DNA of 10,000 nt from Chromera velia (taxonomy: Eukaryota > Sar > Chromeraceae), in contig JAHBMJ010002086.1 in NCBI GenBank assembly GCA_018398765.1, positions 26,467 to 36,466 on the forward strand. The letters are read 5' to 3'. Made by a program: the position numbers and the translations under genes. Shown piece by piece: positions 1 through 8,475 of the stretch. The notes below the pieces were generated by a model. It was not told the DNA's origin, searched no databases, and saw nothing but the letters and a program-made list of their open reading frames with translations. The first letter of the stretch is position 1. Every line of letters starts with the position of its first letter.

Positions 1-23
1 GGGGGGGGGGGGGGGGGGGGGGG
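1..23. repeat. Poly-G run at window start
   Basis: There are 23 consecutive G from the first base, then ordinary sequence. It may be a real homopolymer or the edge of a contig or gap. The window alone cannot tell. Confidence 0.9.
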
Positions 24-195
24 CATCTCAGTATATATCAAACATGCACATCCATGAACGCCAGTGGCACCTACAGAAATACGTGCACACAAATAGAAAG
101 TCAGTTAAATCGCCAGAATACACATAAAAGCATGCATGCAAACACAACCTGTATTTTTAATTTACATCAGAATGATACATGAAAGCTGAAAGACA

Positions 196-620
196 AAAAT
201 TGGGAAAACAATCGGACGGGCAGGAAGGCCGAAATCGGGAAGGCAATCAAACGGGCAGGAAGGCCAAAATTAGAAGGCAGTCAGGCCGCCAAAAGACTAA
301 AATTAGAAGGCAGGCATGTGGACAGAAAGAACAAACTCTAGGAGCCTCAGGCAGTCAGATACACAAGAAAGCTGAACTTGGGAAGGCAGTCGGGCCAGCA
401 GGAAGAACAAAATTGGGAAGGCCATCGGGTAAGCAGGATGACCGAAATTAGGAAACGTTAGGAGGAAACTTGGGCAAGAAGGAAGGCTAAAATAAAGAAA
501 GCAATCAGGCAGGCAAGAAAGCTGAAATTGGGAAGACAACCGGACAGGCAGGAAAACCGAAATTGCAAAGTTAGTCAGGCAGACAGAAAGGCTGAAATTT
601 GGAAAGTATTGAGGCGTTCT
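196..620. repeat. Degenerate minisatellite, about 35-bp unit, about 12 copies
   Basis: Units begin AAATTGGGAAGGCAATC and end GGCAGGAAGGCCG or close variants. Two well-kept units, read from the AAATYGGG start, are 35 bp each. Others have small deletions or expansions. Thirty-five is not a multiple of three, so successive units change frame, and open frames across it are by-products of composition. It is strongly purine-rich on the plus strand. Confidence 0.8.
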
Positions 621-656
621 GTGACTGTTTTGGGTCAGGGACCTCGAGTTAGGTCG

Positions 657-730
657 GACACCCCCCTCCCCCCCAGGTTCAGAAGTCCGCACTTCTGAAC
701 CTTGGGCCAGGGGGGTCAAACCCCCCCGCC
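657..730. repeat. GC-rich palindromic block with perfect 12-bp arms
   Basis: AGGTTCAGAAGT (675-686) and ACTTCTGAACCT (691-702) are perfect inverted arms around CCGC. With one mismatch the stem continues as CCC/GGG. Further out, a C run (about 660-674) can pair with the G run at 710-715. That G run can instead fold back on the C run at 721-727 across TCAAA, so two exclusive hairpins are possible. No gene is recognised here. Confidence 0.75.
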
Positions 731-885
731 GCCAGGTCTAGACATGGGCTAATCGTGGGTCTGGGAGGCGCCGCCACGGGGCTAGAGGGGGTGGCGGCAC
801 CCTGCCCCTTCGATGCACGCAGCCGACTTTGCCTCTGTCGGCCAATAATTGGGTCTGAAGTCTCTTGTCCATCTTGAAGGTCCAC

Positions 886-913
886 AGGTTCAAAACTGCG
901 GAGTTCTAAACCT
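886..913. repeat. Second palindrome related to the one at 675-702
   Basis: AGGTTCAAAACT (886-897), loop GCGG, AGTTCTAAACCT (902-913). It aligns base for base with the palindrome at 675-702. One arm change (G to C) is compensated on the other arm (C to G), and two others leave mismatches. The two are probably members of one small repeat family. Confidence 0.6.
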
Positions 914-952
914 CTGAGCAAACGGACTTTTCCCACAGAAATGTTATCACAA

Positions 953-1009
953 AAAGCGCTCTGTCAGATGTCTTCTGGTAGTTTTAGAAGATGTCTGACA
1001 GAGCGTTTT
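953..1009 (+). other. Long hairpin, 24-bp stem and 9-nt loop; possible small-RNA precursor
   Basis: Bases 953-976 pair with 986-1009 without a bulge. The loop is 977-985 (GGTAGTTTT). Three of the 24 pairs are G.U wobbles in plus-strand RNA (956/1006, 970/992, 969/993). On the minus strand the same positions would be A.C mismatches, so the fold favours a plus-strand transcript. The size is compatible with a short pre-miRNA or siRNA hairpin. It could equally be the remains of a mobile-element palindrome. No promoter is seen. Confidence 0.55.
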
Positions 1010-1385
1010 CTTGGTTTTGACTTTTTTTTCGGGAGTGTACTTTCGGGGCTCTGGAGGAGACGGCTGCAACAACAGTTGCTGGGTCACCTCGGGTCGGCAT
1101 GAAATGGAGCTTGTAGGTGGGTCCAGTGGAGACCAGCCGTCTTAATCTTGCTTCCAACGTCTTCTTGCTTGCTGCTGCTCCTCCTGTTCAAGCGAGGAAG
1201 GGCTGCCGGCCTTATCTAGGTGTTAAAGTACTGTTGCCCTCATCGCTCTCCTTACTCTTTCCTTACAGGTCACAGTCTTGGGAGCCCCGGGGTCAACCCC
1301 CAGGTCAGCCTGTCCGGACCCGCTGCTTCTTAGGCTCTTGGTCTTTTCTTTGGGACCTTGTGCATACAGAATAAGCTAGACAGAA
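1010..1385. other. No gene recognised
   Basis: Mixed-composition DNA with open frames on both strands but no recognisable protein. A small GGGG-TCAA-CCCC fold near 1290 echoes the GGGGGG-TCAAA-CCCCCC fold at 710-726. A TTCCTTACAG near 1260-1269 looks like a splice acceptor but no supporting exon can be built around it. Confidence 0.5.
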
Positions 1386-1487
1386 GTGCTTCCTTAACTG
1401 CATAAAGCGTGAAGGTCTGTCCCTCCATGTTTGCAGGTGTTGGTGGACGGAGACTTGAGGACACCTGCAGGTCAGTTAAGGAAGCAC
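1386..1487. repeat. Perfect 15-bp inverted repeat bracketing a 102-bp element
   Basis: GTGCTTCCTTAACTG (1386-1400) is the exact reverse complement of 1473-1487. Inside, a second perfect pair, GCAGGTGT and ACACCTGC (near 1434 and 1462), can form a nested stem. No flanking target-site duplication is seen. It could be a miniature inverted-repeat element or a structured RNA. Confidence 0.65.
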
Positions 1488-2200
1488 GGCTCGCTCTCTC
1501 GCTTTGCATGATAATTTGCTTAGCATCTAGCTTCTTTGTTCTGCTAGGAGCTTGATAGAAACGTACAAGGGAGGTCACTCAGAGAGGGTCGATGGAGAGT
1601 CTGCTGGAGCCTCGATTTTTTGACCGCCTCTTCTGAAGCTTTGCACAGCTCTCAGTCGTGCCAGACATTTTTCCACCCAGACCAATCGCTCAGCTTTCAT
1701 GTATTTGAATGTCTTCCACTTGCTCCGTATGTGTCAGTCCTTAAAAGCGGTCCATACTATCCCGACGTAAGTGCTCCTTACTTGTTCATCCTTTCTCATT
1801 TGTGACACTCTGTACTAGTCTCCCTCTAAACATCTGGATCTACCTACGGACCTGTCCTTCTTTTTCACAGTTTTTTATTGACATACGCAGAACGAGTTGC
1901 AAGCTTTTGCGCCGTGTAGTGTGAGTTCTTTGTGAATAGCATTATGTTGTCTCTGTGTTCTGTTCTCTCCAACCCCCTGCTGACCGTTTCCTGTCCGGTC
2001 TGACCAGCCTAGCTGTGAAGCCCTCCTTCCTCCACTGTTTCCCTTGCAGAAGAAGCAATTCTTTGTACTTGATTGGCGGCACTAAGTGTTGCTTTTGAGC
2101 GTATCCATTAGTGTTGTGCCTGTGTATTTCTTTGCAGGTAACATTTATTAACCTCTACGTACCGCGGTGATCGTAATTTTTCCCCACCATGCACCCTAGC
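1488..2200. other. No gene supported; isolated splice-like signals
   Basis: Contains plus-strand splice-like motifs (GTAAGT near 1766, CCTTGCAG near 2050, CTTTGCAG near 2137) and a short frame from an ATG near 1591 (MESLLEPRFFDRLF, then stop). None of these joins into a frame with a recognisable domain. It may be untranslated or intronic sequence of an unseen plus-strand transcript, or intergenic DNA. Confidence 0.4.
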
Positions 2201-2400
2201 TAATCAACTAGTCTTTTGAGCTCATTTAAGCAGATTTGCACAGGAGTAACGATTTTAAATGCTTTAAAAGACTTTAGATTGCTTCAAGTAACCTAGTTTT
2301 ACTTTATAATGAAGCTAGAATATAGTAAATTTAAAAGTCACTTTGAATTCTACTAAGTCCTACTTAAGAGTCCACTCTGTTAATTGCTTTCATCTGTATG
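2200..2400. other. AT-rich stretch, no gene
   Basis: Clearly richer in A and T than its flanks, with many TTTAAA- and CTTTA-like words and no long open frame. No tRNA or other RNA gene is recognised. Confidence 0.6.
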
Positions 2401-2557
2401 GGAGACCAGAATCTTCAGTACTTTAAAGAAGGATCGGTTATCTGATACTTTTCATGAAGGGCATACAAGTTTTCTGGATCTCCATGCGTATTGTTACAAA
2501 TCTTCCCTTAGCTCTCTCCCCATGCACCCTCTTAAACCCTCAAATCCACCTGTGTGC

Positions 2558-2730
2558 AGGTTTGTCTCCCTCTGCGTCCCGCTTCTGCCCCCCCCAGAGA
2601 CGGGGACCTGGAGGACCCCATCTCTTTGGGGGGAAAGCTGCTCTGGGCAGCAGTAACGGCCCCTGTCTGGCTTAATTCCACTCTGGGGGCTGTCCGAGCT
2701 GCTGAAGGAGGCGAGAGGAAAGGGGTTTGA
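2558..2730 (+). repeat. Dispersed repeat, copy 1; possible structured RNA
   Basis: Aligns without gaps over most of its length to 3071-3238 at a constant offset of 513. The part at about 2633-2687 is almost invariant (one difference by eye). The 5' part can fold as AGAGACGGGG (2596-2605) against CCCCATCTCT (2616-2625) around a 10-nt loop, extended by a C run (2590-2595) against GGGGGG (2628-2633). A second small stem, CTGCT/AGCAG, follows. The strand is assigned only from the wobble pattern. Confidence 0.7.
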
Positions 2731-3070
2731 GCAGAAGGAAGGCTCTTCCAATCCCCTTGATCTTCCCCTTCACTAAAGCTCTACAGCCGAAACAGCGATA
2801 GACGGAAAGGAATGGAGTGAACGCTTGCACCCATTCTTGGGTTCTGTTCTCATCTGTTTTCTCTCATTTCTTTCCTTGAAGTTCATTCTCCCCCTTCTCT
2901 TCTTTTCGAAAGCATCAACACTGGCTCCTTTCGGGAGTACACGAACTAGAAAAGGGCCGGGGAGATACGCAAAAGGAGACGGGGTAGGAAGGGAACGAGA
3001 AGCATAGAGAAGCACGAAGGGATTGCAGGAAAAAGAAAACAGAAAAGAAGCAAACATACTGCCCCCCCCT
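2731..3070. other. Spacer between the two repeat copies, no gene recognised
   Basis: Bears open frames on both strands of low plausibility. The minus-strand frame that runs through copy 2 into this spacer matches no family I recognise. An eight-C run at 3062-3069 abuts copy 2. Confidence 0.5.
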
Positions 3071-3238
3071 AGGTTCGTCTCCCTCTGCGTCCCGCCTCTG
3101 CCCCTTCCAGAGATGAGGGCCTGGGGGACCTTATCTCTTTGGGGGGAGAGCTGCTCTGGGCAGCAGTAACGGCCCCTGTCTGGCTTAATTCCACTCTGGG
3201 GTATGTCCGAGCTTCTGGGGGATGCGAGGGGGGTTTGC
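3071..3238 (+). repeat. Dispersed repeat, copy 2; possible structured RNA
   Basis: Partner of the copy at 2558-2730. The matching stem is AGAGATGAGG (3109-3118) against CCTTATCTCT (3129-3138), with CCTTCC (3103-3108) against GGGGGG (3141-3146). The differences from copy 1 keep or improve pairing: G-C becomes A-U, G-C becomes G.U, C.A becomes U-A, and two C-G become U.G. Direct orientation with a spacer of about 340 bp also recalls terminal repeats of a small retroelement, but no primer-binding site or TG...CA ends were seen. Confidence 0.7.
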
Positions 3239-3259
3239 CCCATTCAATTGAAATCGGAG

Positions 3260-3852
3260 GGGGCATCGGGGCAAATTGTTAATGGAGAAAGAGAAGACAA
3301 GCTATGATTAAATCAAACTTAGAAACATAATCGGCACGTTTAGTTTCACTAGGATTACTAGATAGGACATCCTAGTAACTTATAGATCGAACATAAAGAA
3401 GGTGTTCTAAATCTTAGGTTGGGATATCCAAACCGATTTTGGAGAGATTAAATCTGTATGAGATTTAAAACTCGAAACCAACTCCATCATATTAGGGTGA
3501 CTTATTTTTTTTTACTCAAGTTTTTGTTATAATAGGCTCAGACCTAGTTCAAAAAAATTTCTAAAGCGTTTTTTACCTGTGCGTTATGATCATGCGTAAC
3601 GGATCGATTGATTAGACTGAATTATCAATTCATAATATCAGTATATACACACTATTATACAGTAACCTTGCAAAAATTTGCCAAAAATTCCCTGCCAGTG
3701 GGGCCCTCATATTTGAGGTTAGAACTCATATATGATTCATATTTAATCGTATTTGATAGGTGCTTGAAAGCTAGATTCTTCTCAACTTAATATTTGATTT
3801 AAGCCTTACTTCAAATCAAATCAAATCAAACATCGTCACACTATTTGACTGC
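3260..3852. other. AT-rich 3' flank of the RAP gene
   Basis: Strongly AT-rich with small inverted repeats (ACTAGGAT 3348-3355 with ATCCTAGT 3369-3376; TTAAATCT 3448-3455 with AGATTTAA 3461-3468). Its composition differs sharply from the adjoining exon 10. It probably holds the 3' UTR and intergenic DNA. A clear polyadenylation signal was not identified. Confidence 0.6.
3811..3830. repeat. (TCAAA)4 pentanucleotide repeat
   Basis: Four exact TCAAA units lie 22 bp beyond the stop codon of the RAP gene, so they are probably in the 3' UTR, where they read TTTGA. Confidence 0.9.
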
Positions 3853-4327
3853 TCATCGAGAAAAGTCTACAACAGAAAGGTCCACCTCTTCTTCCTCTTC
3901 CTCCTCCTCCATCTCCTCAAAATCTTCCTCAGGCGCCTTTCTCTTCCTCAGAGGCTTTATAAACCTTCTCGCAAATTCTCTTTTCAATTCAACTCCCGGA
4001 TCCTTCCGGATCTCTTTTTTCGGTGGCTCTACAGAAAAATCTTTCCCACGATCCCCACGACTGCTATCTGCTTGCGCACCTCGAGACGATGTTTCGTCAG
4101 GCACCCCCTCCTCTCGCGTTTCCCCTTCTCCACCCCCGAGAAGTACCACATTCCTTTCTCTTTCCCCTTCCTCCTCCCCTTGACTCTCTGATGGAAGAAA
4201 GAAATCTGCGTCATCGGCCGGGTCCCCTTCAATGAGCTCTGCTCTTGACCCCGCTCTGAAGTCCGACGGGAATAGACAGGCGGGCAATTTGGATTTCAGA
4301 TATGCAGCGCGAAGCTCTCGCGATTGC
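3853..4327 (-). CDS. RAP gene, exon 10: last RAP helix, charged tail, stop
   Basis: After the acceptor CACCGCAG the first base completes Trp 708. Then 157 codons and TGA (3855-3853) follow. It opens QSRELRAAYLKSKL, the terminal RAP helix. The remaining 140 or so residues form a low-complexity tail rich in Glu, Arg, Ser and Gly, with a basic KPLRKRK patch (832-838) that could act in RNA binding or as a nuclear signal, a run of eight Glu (848-855), and the end VDLSVVDFSR. RAP domains are usually close to the C-terminus, so this long tail is a lineage-specific extension. Confidence 0.92.
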
Positions 4328-4432
4328 CTGCGGTGGAAGCAGGAAAGGAGCAAAGGGGGATCTGATAAGTCTACACAAAAAAACAACAGACAGACACTCA
4401 ACGGAGAGGAAGGGGAAGAGAGAGAGAGAGAG

Positions 4433-4471
<39 letters not shown>

Positions 4472-4951
4472 ATGCGGAAATGACGAAAAAGAGATAGGAT
4501 ACACAACAGCATGAGTGGACAGAACGCAAAACTTGTTTTCCTTCCATTGACCGACAGGACATGCATGTACAGGACATGTGAGATTCATGTTTCTGACTCC
4601 TCTTTGAATCGAATGGGATCAAATTCACACCTTTGTTCCATGCTTTCTAGCCCCCCACTCTCCTCTCAGATCACTGCACTGATACGCACAGGGGCCTCGT
4701 TGTATTTTTCCTCAAAGACGCTCACGTGTTTTGTTTTGTTTTTTTTTCACAATTGTTGAAGGCATCGGAGGGTCAAACAGAAAATGCACGCAGCAAATCA
4801 TCATCAGTCAGTCAATTGACAAGGGAGAACAAGGAAGGAACAAGAAGGGAGCAACCAACGCACCAGGATTTCCACTCCCAAAAAGGAATCGAGATCACGT
4901 GCCATCCAGATTTCTCCAGCAACCTGCAAGCAAAAAGCGTCAATGAAGAAC

Positions 4952-4997
<46 letters not shown>

Positions 4998-6349
4998 GAG
5001 AGAGAGGAAAAATGAAGAGACGCATTCGAGAAAGTTACTCCCGAAAAGGACAAAAGGAGAGGAAGGCAAGCCAAATTGAACGAAAGGGTGTAAAGTAAAG
5101 CACGTCTGGACACCCGGCAACGGTGAGACGAGAGAAGACAGAACGGCAAATGACGCAAATTTCTTCACTTACGTCGAGATGAAGGCAGTGTTTAAGGCTT
5201 GTGAATGCGCATGAGTCGCATCTATGAGGAGGAGAGGAGAGGAGAGGAGAGAAGAGGAGAGCGTCATGCAACCTGCAGGATGCACTGACCGTCTCTTGAA
5301 CGACGTCTTTCCTGTTGGCAAAGGCGGAAAGGCGTCGCCGCTCTTCGACAGAAAGTGACCCGGCCCGTCGACTTCAATGGCAATCTTTTCATAAAACTCC
5401 GGTGCTTCCTCCCCTTCCTTCTCTTTCCCCTCCCCTCCCCTTCCCCCACTAGCAAGCAGAGCCATCTTCATTCTCTCCCTCTCCTCCCGGGGCGACTCCG
5501 GAAGCTCTGGAAGGGGACGTCCTCCTGAGGCCTCGTCTTCCTCCTTTGCCGCGAGTGCCTGTTGGACCGCCTCAGGGAAGACTGCGAGATCGATCGTGAG
5601 ACCTTCAGGGGTGACGAACTCGAGAATGTTCGGGACTCGGAGACGCTGCAGCAGATGTTTTTGTTTTCATACAGAATTTTTAATAACTATTTAAATTAAC
5701 GCATACAGAGACTGTTCGGGACTCGGAGACGCTGCAGCAGATGTTTTTGTTTTCATACAGAATTTTAAAACACTATTTAAATAAACGCATAAAGAGAATG
5801 TTCGGGACTCGGAGACGCTGCAGCAGCAGATCCAGACACGGAGACACAAAGACACAGACATGCATCCATCCAATCAATCTAAGCGCACAACGAAGAAAGT
5901 GAAGAGCCTGCTTGTCTGTCTGTCTGCCTGTCTGTCGAGTAATCCAAAAGGGGGAAGGGAGAGCCGCTTTTGCCAACCAGATTGCACGACCCACTCATGC
6001 CCACTGCGTTACGAACCCAAGAGTGAGAAAAGCAACAAGCGAACAAACGAACGCACCTCCAGTAAGACCTGCGCGATCTCTTTATGGATACCGGAAGAGC
6101 TGAAGTTCCAGTCTTCCTGTTGCTCCGTGTACTTCTTCTGCAAAATAAAAAAAAGAGGGAAGGACAAAAGGAAAAAAAGAGGGAAGGAAGCAAAGCATGA
6201 AGAAAAAAATGGGGTGGATAGAGAGGAAGAAAAGAAGAGAAAGGCGTTTGAGGCACAGGAACACTATTGCAACTCCACACATCCCATCCGTCACACCTTT
6301 TTCTTTCTTTCTTCCTTCCTTCCTTCCTTCCTTCCTTTCTTTCTTTCTT

Positions 6350-6380
<31 letters not shown>

Positions 6381-8426
6381 CCTTTTTCCATCTCTCTTCT
6401 GAAAGGCATCTTTGTTCCCTTCCTTATTCATTCATCAACCCACCCACCTACCCACCCTGAGGTGCTCATATGCGTCCTCGTCCATGTCGAAGAGAAGTGA
6501 CTCTGCGCTCTCGACTTTGAACCCGACGTAAGTCTGCACGCACACACCGGGCCATAGTCGCATGTACTCATCTCTCGCTCATGTGTGAAAAGGGAGCGAA
6601 ATACATTCATACAGTCCCAGTCGAGTTTTCCGTGGACAAAAAGAGGAATTAAGTGCTGACACACGCGGCCCGAACAAGCATCGGCACAGTCCAGGTATCC
6701 ATCTTTCACTGAGGAGGGACGTTTTCATTGTTAGAGCGTTGGTCCGTTCCTCGATTATTGCAAAGATAGAAGCGAGCTTCATCACCCTTTTTCTGCTGAA
6801 GAGAAATATCGACTAACCTGGAAGATTTTCATACACGCGAGGTCCCACGCAGACTTGTCAAAAGCCCCCGAGAAGGTCTGCAAAACCACAAGGCGACACA
6901 AAAACCTCATCGATATCCTCACACATACCGATACAAATTGGTGGAAACGAAAGAAGTCCCCAACCAGAGATGAAGACCAAGAAAGAGAAGAAAAAGACGA
7001 TGGTCTCCTGAAGGTGTGCAGCTACTTGATGGAAGGGCGGAAGGAATCGAGTGGGGAGAGCGCCCCAGTGAAAGTGAAAAAGAAAGACAAGAACATCAAG
7101 AGAGATTTTTTGCTTTTTGCCTTCGATTGACATCCGCTGCCTCTTCTCTTGGGTGGGTCGGATCCCTTCCTTTTCACACGCTCTGTTCCCTCCGTGATTC
7201 ATTTCATTCCATTCCTCAAAGAGAATCCATATACTCTGTCAACATCAATCGGGGCAGTCAAATATACAGCCCACATACCTACTGACACACAGACAGACAG
7301 AGAGACAAACCAAGACCGACCCTGTGGAGTCCCGCTGCCTCTTCATGAACCCGCACCCCGTCCCGGTCTCCCGTCTCCTCCTCATCTTCCTCTTCCACTC
7401 CCTCTTGCTCGCTTTCCATCTCTGTCTGAAGAGGCAACCCCGGCCCCCTCCACCCTGCCGCCTCGTGAGGGGGAGAAGGGGAGGTCCAGTCGGTGGCAGA
7501 GAAGGTCCGAATGAACAGCTCTCGAGGCTCATAACATCCCATCAATGCGTACAACCTGCAGGCAGGCAGGCAGGCAGGCAGGAGGGAGGGAGAACAGAAA
7601 AAACACACGCCAAAGCCGAATGACATTCTTTCTCTTCGAAAGCAGTCCAGTACGTTTGTTCTGACATCATGGTCGAGTTGGGGGGGCACCCTGACTATCA
7701 GATGAGACTTCATTTTCTGTAACTTTCTCGTCTGCTTGTCCCGATGCCCGCTTCCCACCCAACAGCCCACTTCTTCAGCCTGCCTGGCTAAGTGCCTCAT
7801 TATTTCGCTCCCTCTAAGTGCTTTCGTTGACTCGCACAGACAATTAGAAAGCAGCCAAGCGAGACAAGCACGCCAAAAGAAAGTGAAGAAAGAAGAGAAC
7901 CAACCAACCGGACGACTTGCGCCAGATTCTCGACCGGCCACTCGTTGAACTTTTTCAGGATTCTCTCTCCGAGCTCCTCCAGAAGAACGGGGGGTCTGAA
8001 GCCTAAATCAGCAAACGCGAACAGCTGCAGATAACCAGATGGAAGGAGGGGGGGGTAATTGGTGGAGAGGGAGATGAGAAGGGAGTAAGAGTGCGAGAGG
8101 GCTGTGAACACGAAAAGGGCGGGGAATAAGAGCGATCAAACATGCACAAATCAACACACACCGACGCAGACAGAGACACTCCCACTCCTCCTCTCACGCA
8201 CACACTCTTACGCACACACACAAAGGCAGGGAGGAGAGACAGACCATGCGAAGGACCGCCTGTCTGCTTCGTGCGATTTTTGGTAGATGCGGTCTGAGGT
8301 TGCGTGCTGCTGCTGCGAGGAAGGTGGGGTCGTGGAATTCCATTTTCCTCAGGGCCTCTGTGAGGTCGAGGACGTCCTGCCAGGGGAGGATCCTCATCCT
8401 GCAGGGGTGGGGGGAGGAAAGAAGCA

Positions 8427-8475
<49 letters not shown>

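Noticed and set aside
179-451. Plus-strand frame of 90 residues
   Set aside because: It lies entirely in the 35-bp minisatellite, whose unit length shifts the frame each copy. The peptide is Lys/Gly/Gln-rich low complexity.
679-936. Minus-strand frame of 85 residues
   Set aside because: It overlaps the palindromes and GC-rich block, has no recognisable domain and no splice context.
1592-2082. Possible two-exon plus-strand gene using the GTAAGT near 1766 and the CCTTGCAG near 2050 (second part KKQFFVLDWRH then stop)
   Set aside because: The upstream part has no supported start, the joined peptide resembles no family, and donor and acceptor strings of this length occur by chance.
2558-3238. 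A small LTR-type retroelement with the two repeats as LTRs
   Set aside because: No TG...CA ends, primer-binding site, polypurine tract or target duplication were seen, so the copies are annotated simply as a repeat pair.
2494-3243. Minus-strand frames through both repeat copies sharing the peptide QSGIKPDRGRYCCPEQL
   Set aside because: The identical peptide follows from the nearly identical DNA core. Outside the core most nucleotide differences change residues, so there is no sign of selection on protein, whereas RNA pairing is kept.
4232-4483. Plus-strand frames opposite exon 10 and through the GA tract
   Set aside because: They are antisense shadows of exon 10 and repeat-encoded Arg-Glu runs.
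5174-5222. A small exon in intron 8 with acceptor CTCATAG and a perfect GTAAGT donor (CDSCAFTSLKHCLHLD)
   Set aside because: It is 49 nt, so including it would break the frame between exons 8 and 9. Skipping it gives the classical RAP joint FKRRLLEKSGW, and its acceptor lacks GCAG. It could still be a poison exon, but nothing in the sequence demands it.
5860-6409. Long frames on both strands (about 180 residues) across introns 6 and 7
   Set aside because: They are produced by microsatellites (Ser/Leu/Phe or Lys/Glu/Arg runs) and cross exon 7, which is well supported in another reading.
7620-7730. Open minus-strand frame with MKSHLIVRVPPQLDHDV as a possible exon
   Set aside because: It continues in frame with exon 4 only by reading through the GGCA repeat. 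Direct joining of exon 3 to the CTGCAG at 7556-7561 completes a helical repeat (NLAQVVRLYALMG) in the right phase, and no GCAG acceptor gives this segment the phase-2 start exon 3 requires.
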